Translations under genes and position numbers: made by a program
The notes under the pieces: model-generated
Databases searched by the model: none
Seen by the model: only the letters and a program-made list of their open reading frames with translations
What the model was told of the DNA's origin: nothing
Shown: positions 54,760 through 64,000 of the stretch, piece by piece
How positions within the stretch are numbered: position 1 is the first letter of the stretch
Layout: each line of letters opens with the position of its first letter
DNA from: Turnera subulata
Lineage: Eukaryota; Streptophyta; Magnoliopsida; Malpighiales; Passifloraceae
Assembly (NCBI GenBank): GCA_028386065.3
Contig: JAKUCV010004446.1
Location: 153,189 to 217,188, forward strand
Direction of reading: 5' to 3'
Length of the DNA stretch: 64,000 bases

Positions 54760-55202
54760 TTCTTGTGAAGCTCTAAACCGTATAGGTGATGCATATGTGA
54801 TATGATCGTCTAAGCTTGTGTAGGAATCATTTTGTGTATGTGATATGCCAAATGATTTTGAACATGATGTCTTGGTGTTTTGGCAATTGATATGCTACTT
54901 TTGATATGGTATATATATGTGTTTTGCCATTCAAATATATTCATATGCTTGATATGTCTTAGTGAATATGCATGATATGTTCAATGTGATAAAGCATGAT
55001 CATGTCATATTGTCTTCAATTGTATGTATGTGATACATATGTTGTTGAGGTTGATTTGTCAAAAGTGTTTTGACAACAAGCACTTGATTGGTATGAGATG
55101 TCAATCAAGATGTTTATGGCAGTAGGTCGAAGGTTTCAACTAAGAAAAACCGAGTGTCGGTTTGTGTATTGAACGATTGTCGTTCATGTAAAGTTTGGCC
55201 AT

Positions 55203-55950
55203 AACATCGATGTTGGTGTGATCAACATCGATGTTGGCATGAAGATTGGCTTCGGCCGAATCACTATAACATCGATGTTCTGTGACACAACATCGATGTT
55301 CTCATGCAAAGACTCAACAACATCGATGTTTAAGAGTTGAACATCGATGTTATTTGAGCTCGGCCAAATTGGTTTGAGTTCCAGAGCTCCAACAACATCG
55401 ATGTTTGAGTGTCAACATCGATGTTCTTGAGTTCCAGGACCCAAACATCGATGTTTAAATGTTAAACATCGATGTTATTATGCTACTGCCAAGATTTTGA
55501 ACTTTCAAGTACTCAAAACATCGATGTTTTAATGTCCAACATCGATGTTTTTGAGCTACTGCCAAATGGTTTGGAGTTCAAGTACTCAAACATCGATGTT
55601 TAAGGGTCAACATCGATGTTTTATGCATTCGGCAACCTCCAACATCGATGTTTTCTTGAAAACATCGATGTTTTATGGATTCGCAAACTCCAAACATCGA
55701 TGTTGAAGGGTTCAACATCGATGTTGTGGACTGCAGCGACTTCAACAGAAAATTTGGGGCAGAAGGAGGCCGAATTGGTGTCTGGCCTGAACAGCAAAGT
55801 TGTAGCTCTACTTCTTAGCTTTCCAGGGACACCAAGTTTGCACAAATCCGAGCTCTATAGCTCCGGATATGGCCGAAATACTGAGTGCTGCCAATGGTTG
55901 GCGAGAATCAGATTCTCAAAACATCGATGCTTAAGTTAGACATCGATATT
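55203..55950. repeat. Array of the palindrome AACATCGATGTT in the copia leader (20 units)
   Basis: There are ten pairs of the 12-bp palindrome, most of them exact. Spacing is about 7-11 bp inside pairs and longer between pairs. The last pair is degenerate (CATCGATGCT, CATCGATATT). It lies between the primer site and gag, so it would be part of the genomic RNA leader. Phrases such as GCTACTGCC recur between pairs, as they do in the SIRE-like arrays. Confidence 0.95.
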
Positions 55951-56640
55951 CACTTGTATTTTTGTTTTCCAAATTTACATAACATCAATATATGCTTTGA
56001 TGAACATATGCATGAGATGTATGTACTTATATTGATAAAATATTAAGTTCTTAGTTGCCTTCCATGATAAGCACTCATCAAGCCTAAGATCAACAATTGG
56101 TAGGTTTTTGCCCTCGCAAAGGTGCCATTGTTTATCCTAGGAAGGTGCGAGTGGATAATTGTAATATCTCGACTGCTTGTTGTGGGTGTGGACTTAACTA
56201 GGTTACCTTAATAGGATTAAGAACCTAGAGGCAAGGGTTGAGGAATGTCTATAAGATAGACTTGGACAAGGTGTTGTTCACTCAACTATCCAAGAGTTAC
56301 ATAGAGATGTAATTGACAAGTGTTGTCTACCTAAATAGCTATGATGTAGGCAATCAGCCCTCGCTGACTTATGTTGTAGTGAAATGTGGATCTTGGCCTA
56401 CTTATATAATTGTCTTGATTTATGTAGTAGGAGCACATTTAATAGAATTCCTTATTAAATGATTTGTATGCATGACTATTATTTGTGTGAGTTGATCATT
56501 GTTGTAGAATTACCATGACACAAAACACTAGCACTTATTATTGCGATTGGTCCTTGAGTAGGACAAGCTGAATAGGAATAGTTTCCTAGAGTGGCATCAC
56601 CTTTTAAGGATAGTCTTCAAACAAGAAAAATTTGTATGTC
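55951..56640 (+). other. Rest of the copia leader
   Basis: No coding motif recognised. It sits between the palindrome array and the first gag-like sequence. Confidence 0.5.
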
Positions 56641-57564
56641 CTTGTAGGGCCTGTTCTTAATGAATTGGCGCCTAATGCTTCTAGGGCAGAAGTAGATACT
56701 TGTGAGTAGCATGTTTATGATGCATTGGATGTTGCATGCCTTATGCTAATTGCCATGGACTCTGAGCTTCAGAAGCAAGATGAGAACATGTGGGCGCTCG
56801 ATATGATCGAACACCTGAAAATGCTCTGAGGAGAGCAAGCAAGGCATGGGAGGTGCGAGACCTCTAAGGCATTGTTCCAATGCAAAATGGCCGAGTTATC
56901 ACCCGTTAGACCTCATGTGCTCAAGATGTTAAGATACATGGAGAGCCTTAGGGATCTTGGTTTCCTTTGAAAAGGAAAGGGTAAAGCAAAGTTAGAGAAG
57001 AAGAAGTAATGTACCAAAAGGTTTGGTGCATGTGCATCTTCTTATTCAGATGTGCTGAAACCCAAGGGTGGTGTTGCAAAGAAGGAAATTGTTTCTATTG
57101 CAACAAACCAAGCCATTAGAAACGCAACTGCCCTGTTTACCTTGAAGAGGTAAAGAAGCAGAAGGGAAGTGAGACTTCCGCTTCAGGTATTTTGTTATAG
57201 AGGCTAATATCTCTACCTCTGCATCGTGGGTATAAGATACCGGATGTGGTTCTCACATTTCAGAAATGTGTAGGAACTGAGAAAGAGTGGGAGATTGGCT
57301 AAGGATGAGATAGACCTACGCTTCGGAATTGGAGCAAGAGTTGCTACATTAGCCGTAGGGACTTTCTATCTATCCTTACCGAATAGTTTGGTTTTAGAAC
57401 TGGACAATTGTTATTATGTGCCTACCATAAGCAGGAATTTGATTTCTGTGTCTTGTATGGACAAGAAAAGTTTTTCATTGATATTAAAGAACAATTGTTG
57501 TTCTATTTATTTCAATGAAATTGATTATGGTGGTGCATTTTTAACGATGGTTTGCATGTTCTAA
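56640..57564 (+). pseudogene. Gag end and protease region of the nested copia
   Basis: A broken CCHC knuckle (FYCNKPSH-stop-KRNC, about 57087-57135) is followed by EEVKKQKGSETSASG and a protease loop with the DTGCGSH motif (about 57235). An open stretch at 57295-57564 (RFGIGARVATLAVGTFYLSL, then NCYYVPTISRNLISVSCMDK) is the usual copia protease/GAG-pre segment. Many stops are present. Most of the gag N-terminus is not recognisable. Confidence 0.75.
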
Positions 57565-58240
57565 AACTATAAACGCCTGTCTATAACGTTAATACGAAGA
57601 AGGTTAGATTACATGATTCTAGTGGAACCTATCTCTGGCATAGTCGTTTGGGCCATATAAACGAGACTCGTATTCCTAAACTCCATAAAGTTGGAATTTC
57701 AGACTCATTTGATTTTGAATCATATGAGACATATGAGTCATGTTTGTTAGGCAAAATGACTAAGGCTTCCTTTACGGGTAAAGGTGAAGAGCCCAGGACT
57801 TGCTAGGTCTAATACATACTGATGTATGCGGACCTATGTCTACACAGGCTAGAGGTGGTTTTCAATACTTCATTACATTTACTGATGACTTCAGTAGATA
57901 CGGCTATGTGCATCTAATGAAACACAAGTCGGAATCCTTTGAAAAGTTCAAAGAATTCAAGAATGAAGTACAGAATTGACTCGGAAAAGTATTAAGATAC
58001 TTCGATAAGATCGAGGAGGTGAATACTTAGGCCGAGAGTTTCTTGATCATCTAAAGGGTTGTGGTATAGTATCACAAATCTCTCCTCCGAGTACACTTCA
58101 TCAAATGGTGTATCAAATAGGAGGAACCGAACCTTGTTGGACATGGTTCGTTCTATGATGAGTCAAGCTGACCTTCTATTTCCTTTTAAGGACATGCATT
58201 ATTGAGTGCTCCATTTCACTTAACCGTGTTCCATCTAATC
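57565..58240 (+). pseudogene. Integrase of the nested copia (degenerate)
   Basis: Readable pieces: YLWHSRLGHINETRIPKLHK (zinc-binding His residues), then CLLGKMTKASFTGKGE. The core start follows with the first catalytic Asp (LIHTDVCGPMSTQARGG, FITFTDDFSRYGYVHLM, SESFEKFKEFKNEVQ). Stops and frame changes fall near 57805, 57978 and 58030. The rest of the core is too decayed to follow. Confidence 0.75.
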
Positions 58241-58589
58241 GGTTGGATAGACACCATATGAGATATGGATTGGGAGCGTCCCAATTTGTCTTTTATGAGG
58301 ACTTAGGGTTGTGAGGCTTACGTGAGACGTGGAGCATCAGATAAACTCGACCCTAAATCCGACAAGTGCCTTTTGTATGATACCTTAAAGGTATTATTTC
58401 TATAATCCTCTAGAGCACAAAGTGTTTGTGGCTCGGAATGCTATTTTTCTAGAAAGAGTGTCTATTTCTAGAAGAATCAGTGGGAGGATAATAAAACTCG
58501 AAGAAGTTCGAGATAAAGAGGCTGAGATGGAACAAGAACAGGAACCACAAAGTGTTGTGGACGAGAATCCTGTTCCTGTAACACATTGA

Positions 58590-59220
58590 CCGCGTAGGTC
58601 GGATAGGACTCGGTATGAGCCTGAGAAATATGGATTTCTCATGACTCATACCGGTGATGTGATGCTCATAAGTAAGGATGAGCCCACTTCCTATCAGTTG
58701 ACCATTATGGGTCTTTACTCCAAGAAGTGGCATGAAGCTATGAATTCGGAAATAGAATCCATATATCAAAACAAGGTATGGACCTTGTTTGATTCACCTG
58801 AAAGGGTAAAACCTATAGGGTGGAAATGGGTTTTTGTGAAAGACCGACATGGATGGTAATGTGATTACCTTTAAAGGGCAATTGGTTGCGAAAGGTTTCA
58901 AGCAAGTTCATAGTATTGACTATGATGAAACCTTCTCACCAGTCGCCATGGTTAAATCCATCCGGATTCTATTGGCTATAGCTGCATACCATGATTATGA
59001 GATTTGGTATGTAATTTGCAAAGGTCCATTTATGGACTAAGGCAGACTTCTAGGAGTTGGAATCTTCGTTTAATGATGTAATCAAAGAGTTTGGTTTCAT
59101 CAAAAGTGAAGATGAATCATGTGTTTACAAGTAGGTTAGTGGGAGCACTATTGTTTTCTTGGTATTGTGCGTTGACGACATTCTACTCATTGGAAAAGAA
59201 TTTCTCAATGAAGGACTTAG
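58590..59220 (+). pseudogene. Reverse transcriptase of the nested copia (degenerate)
   Basis: 58641-58859 gives WHEAMNSEIESIYQNKVWTL and GWKWVFVKDR. After a one-base shift, 58849-59040 gives QLVAKGFKQVHSIDYDETFS and PVAMVKSIRILLAIAA. The segment normally carrying DVKTAFLNG is deleted near 59030. CVDDILLIGKEF (about 59170-59205) is the catalytic box with the usual Tyr replaced by Cys. Confidence 0.8.
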
Positions 59221-59234
59221 GAGAAGCTGCCTAA

Positions 59235-59891
59235 GTGTTAGGTATAAAGATCTATAGAGATAGATCCAAAAGGCTTCTCGGGATAAGTCAGAGAACATAT
59301 GTTGACAAGATGCTAAAGAGTTTTAGCATGCAAGATTCCAAGAAGGGTTTCTTGCCCATGTCACATGGCATATCTCTCTCAAAGAGTCAATGTCCTAGTG
59401 CGACTAGGGAGAGAGAGCGGATGAGTAAGATCCCTTGTGCTTCGGCAATAGGATCTATCATGTATGCCATATTATGTACTCGACCGAATGTCACTTATGC
59501 TCTGATTGTCACGAGCAGATGCCAATCTGATTCCGGTGAAAGTCACTGGACAGCAGTTATATATATCCTTAAGTACTTGAGAAGCACTAAGGATGCATTC
59601 CTGGTTCACGGAAGCGTTAATGGGCTTGTTGTAAAGTGTTACAAAGATGCTTGCTTCCAAACTGACAGGGATGATCTTATATCGCAATCAATGATGTGTT
59701 TTGTCTTGGATGTGGCGATGTTTGCTGGAAGAGTTCCAGGCAAGAAACAGTTGCCGACCCTACAACTGTGGCTGTACAAAGTTCCATTTGAGAACTTTGT
59801 ATCAGATCTTTTGACTAAGCCTCTCACAAAGCGTAAGCATGACGGTCATGCTAGATCCACATATATGAGATATATGGATGATTGGCTTTAG
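59235..59891 (+). pseudogene. RNase H region of the nested copia
   Basis: The 218-codon frame contains YVDKMLKSFSMQDSKKGFLP, then SAIGSIMYAILCTRPNVTYA, GESHWTAVIYILKYLRSTKD and CYKDACFQTDRDD, where the usual RNase H Asp follows. The C-terminal motif region is shortened, and the frame reaches SDLLTKPLTKRKH, the usual pol end. No active product is expected. Confidence 0.8.
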
Positions 59892-59905
59892 TGCAAGTGG
59901 GAGAT
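59891..59905 (+). other. Polypurine tract of the nested copia
   Basis: GTGCAAGTGGGAGAT precedes the 3' LTR start TGTTAG, the usual copia arrangement. Confidence 0.75.
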
Positions 59906-61440
59906 TGTTAGTATAATATGCCCAAAAGCCAATCATGGATGATTATTTGTAGTCATGTATACGCCTTAAGGTTATTCCAATAAGTATCGTTTATGAGATA
60001 AACGCTTGCACATACTTATAACCCTAGAATATCTCATATTCTTAAATGTCCCTAGTCGATTATTATTACGGATGGGTTGTAATAATAAATTAAGACTAGC
60101 GTATGTTGAGAATTGCATATGTGATATGAATTCTACATACGGGTACAAGTTGGAGAACTTGTGGACTGGACCGACCCACATAAGAACCCTACATGGAACG
60201 TTATATGTATGTCATTAGTGGTTCTTATAGATGTAATTGTCCTCCGACCTGAGATCGTCAAGGTATCCAACATATGAATCATGTACTTTGATATTATTCC
60301 TAGTCATCCGTAACTGGGTGGACATAAGGGTAATCATTGGGTATATGCCGAGTATGTAGTGGGTTTTGATTGATCAAGAGGGGATTCGTCCGACCCATAT
60401 AACGGGTATATTATCGTATGGTTTCTTGATAGAGTTGAACTGTTAAATGCATGGCCATGCTCGGATTAGGTGATATGGTGATATCACGGGTATCCGTTTT
60501 ATACAGTTAACTCGGGGATCAAGAAACATAGATTAAACATATACGAGATTGACATATTCCATGTCTCGTGTTTGATCTAGATAATGGGACGAAGGGACGA
60601 TGACATGTTCCGAGGCATAGAGAATCAGTACTGATCTTGTCGTTCGGGTAGCAATGATGTGTTGCTAGACGCCGCTCTTTGCTTATAATTGTAAAATGAG
60701 AATTTTACAATTATTGCCGGACGTTACAAGTGCCTACAGGGTCACACACATAGAACCGTTGATTCGGGCAGGTGGTTGAACCGTGGTTGGACCATGGTTG
60801 GACCGGTGTGTGGTTGGACCGTGGTTGGACCATGGTTGAACCAGGGTCGTTTTTGGGTGATTGGTTTGCTGAATGTCAGCATTATTGAGCCCCTTTAGTG
60901 CCATTTTAGGTGCTGTGCATGATGATAAGGATTAGTGGACCATTATTATGTCAAGACATAATAATAGTGGTATTGGGGCCAAGGTGTTGGCCATTACCTC
61001 CACTAATGGACCTTTGGGAGTGGTGTGTATGTGTGATCTGATTATTCACTTCCTCAGCTCCCTCACCACGTTTCAGAGCACCCAAAAACACTCTCCCAAC
61101 CCTCTTCTTCTTTGTGAAAGAAGAAAGAACAAAACACCACAAAACACATAGCTTCCGGTTCACTGCTGCTAGCACATCAGTCCGGGAGTGCTCGTTCTTG
61201 GTTTCGTGTGACGATTCCGGGAAGATCACGGTTCGTGTGGATACCGTAGAGGAGCAAGGCCGTTGTCTTGCTCTTGCTGATTCCGTACTTCAGTTGAGTG
61301 AAAGACCTCAACCATATAAGGTATGTAAAATTTTGTTATACGGTTTATGCATGCTTCACTTGGTTCTTGGTCTGTTTCCCTTGCTTCCGCTGCTTGTTGT
61401 GAATATTATGAGTGTCATAATAGCTCTAGGGAAACTTACA
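59906..61440 (+). repeat. 3' LTR of the nested copia
   Basis: The LTR is 1535 bp, homologous to 53173-54745 with several indels. The hairpin counterpart is at 60685-60714 and GTGGTTGGACC-type repeats at about 60783-60843. Ends CTTACA before TSD CCAAC. Confidence 0.93.
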
Positions 61441-61445
61441 CCAAC

Positions 61446-61730
61446 AGAAAGAACGCCAGGAGAATAGAAAGAGAAATGCTGCTGCCAGCGACGGAAACCT
61501 GGGAAAGAAGTTTCAATCCAACAGACCTGCCTTTGGACAAACCCGCTCTCTGCCAGCATACCAGGGCTGAGGGTGGAACAATAGCAAGGGAAATTCTTCA
61601 GGAGGAGGAACTACTTCTGGAGACACACGTTCCAAGTTTTCATTGTCCAAAGTCAGATGTTTCGAATGCAATGAGCTTGGACACTACCGCTCTACATGTC
61701 CTAAGCTAGGAAAATCTGGAGAACTAGTCT
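61446..61730 (+). pseudogene. Gag, C-terminal part with CCHC knuckle (Tekay-like)
   Basis: The gag frame resumes right after the copia TSD (KERQENRKRNAAASDGN, FQSNRPAFGQTRSLPAYQG). One TGA lies near 61567. The zinc knuckle [14 protein letters not shown] lies at about 61653-61694. It continues the sequence interrupted at 53167. Confidence 0.85.
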
Positions 61731-63130
61731 CTGCAAAAACTATACAAGCTTCTGCAACCAGTGTGTCGAGTGGTCCTGAAAATGGCAAAGGACGAGGACG
61801 TGGAAACCCTGCTGCCAGGACGCAGTCCGCTATGAACCAGAGCGTAGCTACTCCAAGGGCATTCGTGATTACAGCTGAAGAGGATGAAGAAAAAGCAGAT
61901 GTTATTGCAGGTATTTTTACTGCTTTTGGTAGCATTGCATATACTTTGATAGATCCTGGTGCTACGCATTCTTTTATCGCACAAAGTTTTGCAATAAAAC
62001 ATAACTGTGAGGAAGAGAAGTTAAAACATCCTATGAGAGTTAGGTTCCCCGCAGGAGTAATAGTAAGGTTAGAACATGTGTGCAAAGACATACCCTTAAA
62101 GTATGGTAATGTGACCTTCCTTGCCCAGTTGATAGTTATGAATATGGGAGGATTATATGTAATCTTGGGCATGGATTGGTTGTCAAAGCATCGCGCCTTG
62201 GTGAATTGTCGCACTAAAGAAGTTCTGTTGACTTCCGACGATGGTCGACAGATTGTGCTAGCTGGGATAAAGAGAGCTGCAATTACATTCAGTGTCTCTG
62301 CCATTCAAGCTTTTGAGATGACTCAAGGTGGAGAAACCACCATGTTGACCTATGACAGTGGCGATAAGATACAAACCCCTACTTTGGAAAATATAGCAGT
62401 GGTTAGGGAATTTCCTGACGTTTTCCCTGAAGATCTTCCAGGATTACCTCCCGATATGGAGGTCGAGTACACTATCGACCTAGTGCCAGGAGTCACACCC
62501 ATATCAATGGCTCCATATCGGATGGCACCGACAGAACTTCAAGAGTTGAAGAAGCAATTGGATGAACTTCTGGAGAAAGGTTTCAACAGACCTAACACAT
62601 CTTCTTGGGGTTCACCAGTCTTGTTTGTTAAAAAGAAGGATGGTAGTTTGCGTATGTGCGTAGACTATCGACAACTGAATAAGGTGACGGTAAAGAACAA
62701 ATACCCGTTACCTAGGATTGATGATCTCTTTGACTAGTTGCAAGGAGTAACCGTGTTCTCTAAGATCGATCTCCAATCGGGATACCATCAAATTAAGATT
62801 GCAGAAAAAGACATACCGAAAACTGCTTTCCGCACCAGGTATGGTCATTTTGAATTTATAGTGGTACCCTTCAGATTGACCAATGCTCCTGCAGTATTCA
62901 TGTGTTTGATGCATATGGTCTTGAATGAGTTCTTGGATAAGTTTGTGGTAGTCTTTATTGATGATATCCTAATATACTCGAAGAATAAGGAAGAACACCA
63001 AGAACATCTGAGGATGGTGTTACAAAGGCTACGGGAGAAGCAGTTGTATGCCAAGTTCAGCAAATGTGATTTTTGGCTCGGAGAAGTTGCTTTTCTCGGG
63101 ATGTCGTATCTGGGGAAGGAATCAAAGTAG
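61643..63130 (+). pseudogene. Protease and reverse transcriptase (Tekay-like)
   Basis: A 364-codon open stretch runs from the knuckle through the protease ([36 protein letters not shown]) and the linker ([16 protein letters not shown]) into RT ([35 protein letters not shown]). TAG at 62735-62737 interrupts it at DLFD. RT then continues in the same frame ([35 protein letters not shown] with catalytic FIDD). A one-base deletion near 63101 (in the GEVAFLG segment) throws the frame to an early stop at 63130. Confidence 0.92.
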
Positions 63131-64000
63131 ACCCAGCCAAAGTTAAAGCAGTGTTAGAATGGGAGCCTCCTAAGAGTGTATCCGAAGTCAGAAGTTTTCT
63201 CGGCCTTGCAGGATACTATCGAAGGTTTATCGAAGGATTTTCCCTAATAGCTAGTCCCATGACTAAGCTGTTAAGGAAGGATCAAGCTTATGTTTAGAGT
63301 GAGGAATGTCAAAGGAGCTTCGATGAATTGAAGAAGAAGTTAACTACTGCACCGGTGTTAACTGTACCCAAACAAAGAGTGGAATATGTTCTCTTTTGTG
63401 ATGCTTCAGGTCTTGGCCTACGAGCAGTACTGATGCAAGAAGGACGGGTGATTGCCTATGCTTCCAGACAGCTGAGACCACATGAAAAGAACTATCCAAC
63501 ACATGATATGGAGATGGCTGCCGTGATCTTTGCCTTGAAGATTTGGCGACATTATCTATTCGGAGAAAAGTGCCGAATCTTTACAGATCACAAGAGTCTC
63601 AAATACATCATGACTCAAAAGGAACTCAACCTACGACAAAGACGCTGGGTTGAGTTGCTTAATGATTATGATTGTACTATTGAGTATCACCCAGGAAAGG
63701 CCAATGTCGTAGCTGATGCTTTGAGCCGGAGACATCTGGATGGTGCAACCATTAGCTATTCAATGACATCACTCATTGAGCTAAGGAAACTAGGAGTGGA
63801 TTTGGATGTTGATGAAACAGGTGCTTTACTGCCACACATGAACGTCAAATCAAACCTAAGAGGATGGGTTATTGAGCTGCAAGATGGAGATGCGGAGCTT
63901 GCAAAGATTAAGGACAGAGTACGCAACGGAAAAGAGACCAAGTTTCGTATAGCAGAAGATGAAGCATTGATGTTAGGGAAACGTCTATGCGTACCCAAAG
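63073..64000 (+). pseudogene. RT connection, RNase H and start of integrase (Tekay-like), partial
   Basis: After the frameshift the new frame reads [20 protein letters not shown] and [20 protein letters not shown] up to TAG 63295-63297 (Trp in the relative). It is then open to the window end: [90 protein letters not shown]. These are RNase H motifs with the catalytic DASG, E, D and D residues kept. The last part leads toward the integrase zinc region. Confidence 0.9.

Larger units (their letters stand above)
53173..61440 (+). mobile_element. Degenerate Ty1/copia element nested in gag
   Basis: The element is 8268 bp with TSD CCAAC at 53168-53172 and 61441-61445. LTRs run TGTTAGTATAATATG...AAACTTACA. 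The order is primer site, a long leader with a palindrome array, gag knuckle, protease, integrase, RT and RNase H, all heavily broken. It belongs to a different copia lineage from the SIRE-like element: LTRs, pol motifs and layout all differ, and there is no env-like ORF. Confidence 0.92.
49973..64000 (+). mobile_element. Tekay/Del-like Ty3/gypsy chromovirus, partial, split by a copia element
   Basis: A 5' LTR, primer site, gag, protease, RT and RNase H follow in order, and the element continues past the window. The copia at 53173-61440 sits inside gag. Removing it and one CCAAC copy rejoins the gag sequence. Gag and pol have several stops and a one-base deletion. It is the same family as 3766-14085 but has a shorter LTR (2321 versus about 2780 bp). 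Confidence 0.92.

Noticed and set aside
55203..55950. CRISPR-like look of the regularly spaced 12-bp repeats
   Set aside because: The genome is a plant, the repeats are self-palindromic and paired, the spacers are short and similar to one another, and there are no cas genes.

Overview
The window is plant nuclear DNA, most likely from a eudicot with a repeat-rich genome. The evidence is an intron-containing PHD-finger gene plus Ty3/gypsy (Tekay/Del-like, Tat/Ogre-like, Athila-like) and Ty1/copia (SIRE/Maximus-like and a second lineage) LTR retrotransposons. By summed coordinates about 86% of the window (roughly 55 kb of 64 kb) lies inside LTR elements or LTR pieces. I saw no tRNA, rRNA or prokaryotic-type features.

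Most element borders can be fixed to the base by TG...CA ends and 5-bp target-site duplications (TSDs). Left to right: (1) 1-1484, the 3' end of a gypsy element (integrase tail plus LTR). (2) 1816-17114, a gene-less element with long LTRs and a tRNA-Asp-like primer site (TSD CAAAC). It carries a 10.3-kb minus-strand Tekay-like gypsy (3766-14085, TSD CGTGT) and a Harbinger-like MITE (16423-16855, TSD TTA). (3) 17258-27480, a minus-strand SIRE-like copia with gag, pol and an env-like ORF (TSD TCGAC). (4) 28516-30519, a solo LTR (TSD TTAGC). (5) 32299-40337, a gene-less Tat/Ogre-like element (TSD CATGC) that split a copia RT/RNase H remnant (about 32040-32298 plus 40338-40835). (6) 40964-41328, the N-terminal scrap of an aspartic protease gene. 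(7) 42058-43304, the only apparently intact host gene, encoding a PHD plus extended-PHD protein on the minus strand. (8) 44123-48067, an internally deleted gypsy (TSD CTTTC). (9) 48636-48905, a small coiled-coil ORF with one in-frame TGA. (10) 49711-49972, an RNase H-like fragment cut by (11) a plus-strand Tekay-like gypsy (49973 to window end), itself split in gag by a degenerate copia (53173-61440, TSD CCAAC).

Every retroelement coding region seen here is broken by stops, frameshifts or deletions, so none looks autonomous. The insertions form a clear relative-age ladder.

The most unusual signal is a set of four arrays of the 12-bp perfect palindrome AACATCGATGTT, mostly laid out in close pairs and about 69 units in total. 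In the SIRE-like element, arrays lie just upstream of the TATA box in both LTRs and again directly upstream of the env-like ORF. A fourth array fills the leader of the unrelated copia element. Other notable structures are a 168-bp near-perfect inverted repeat at a polypurine-tract/LTR junction, an LTR hairpin with a compensatory base change, and one variant primer-binding sequence (TGGTAGCGGAGC) shared by five elements of both superfamilies.
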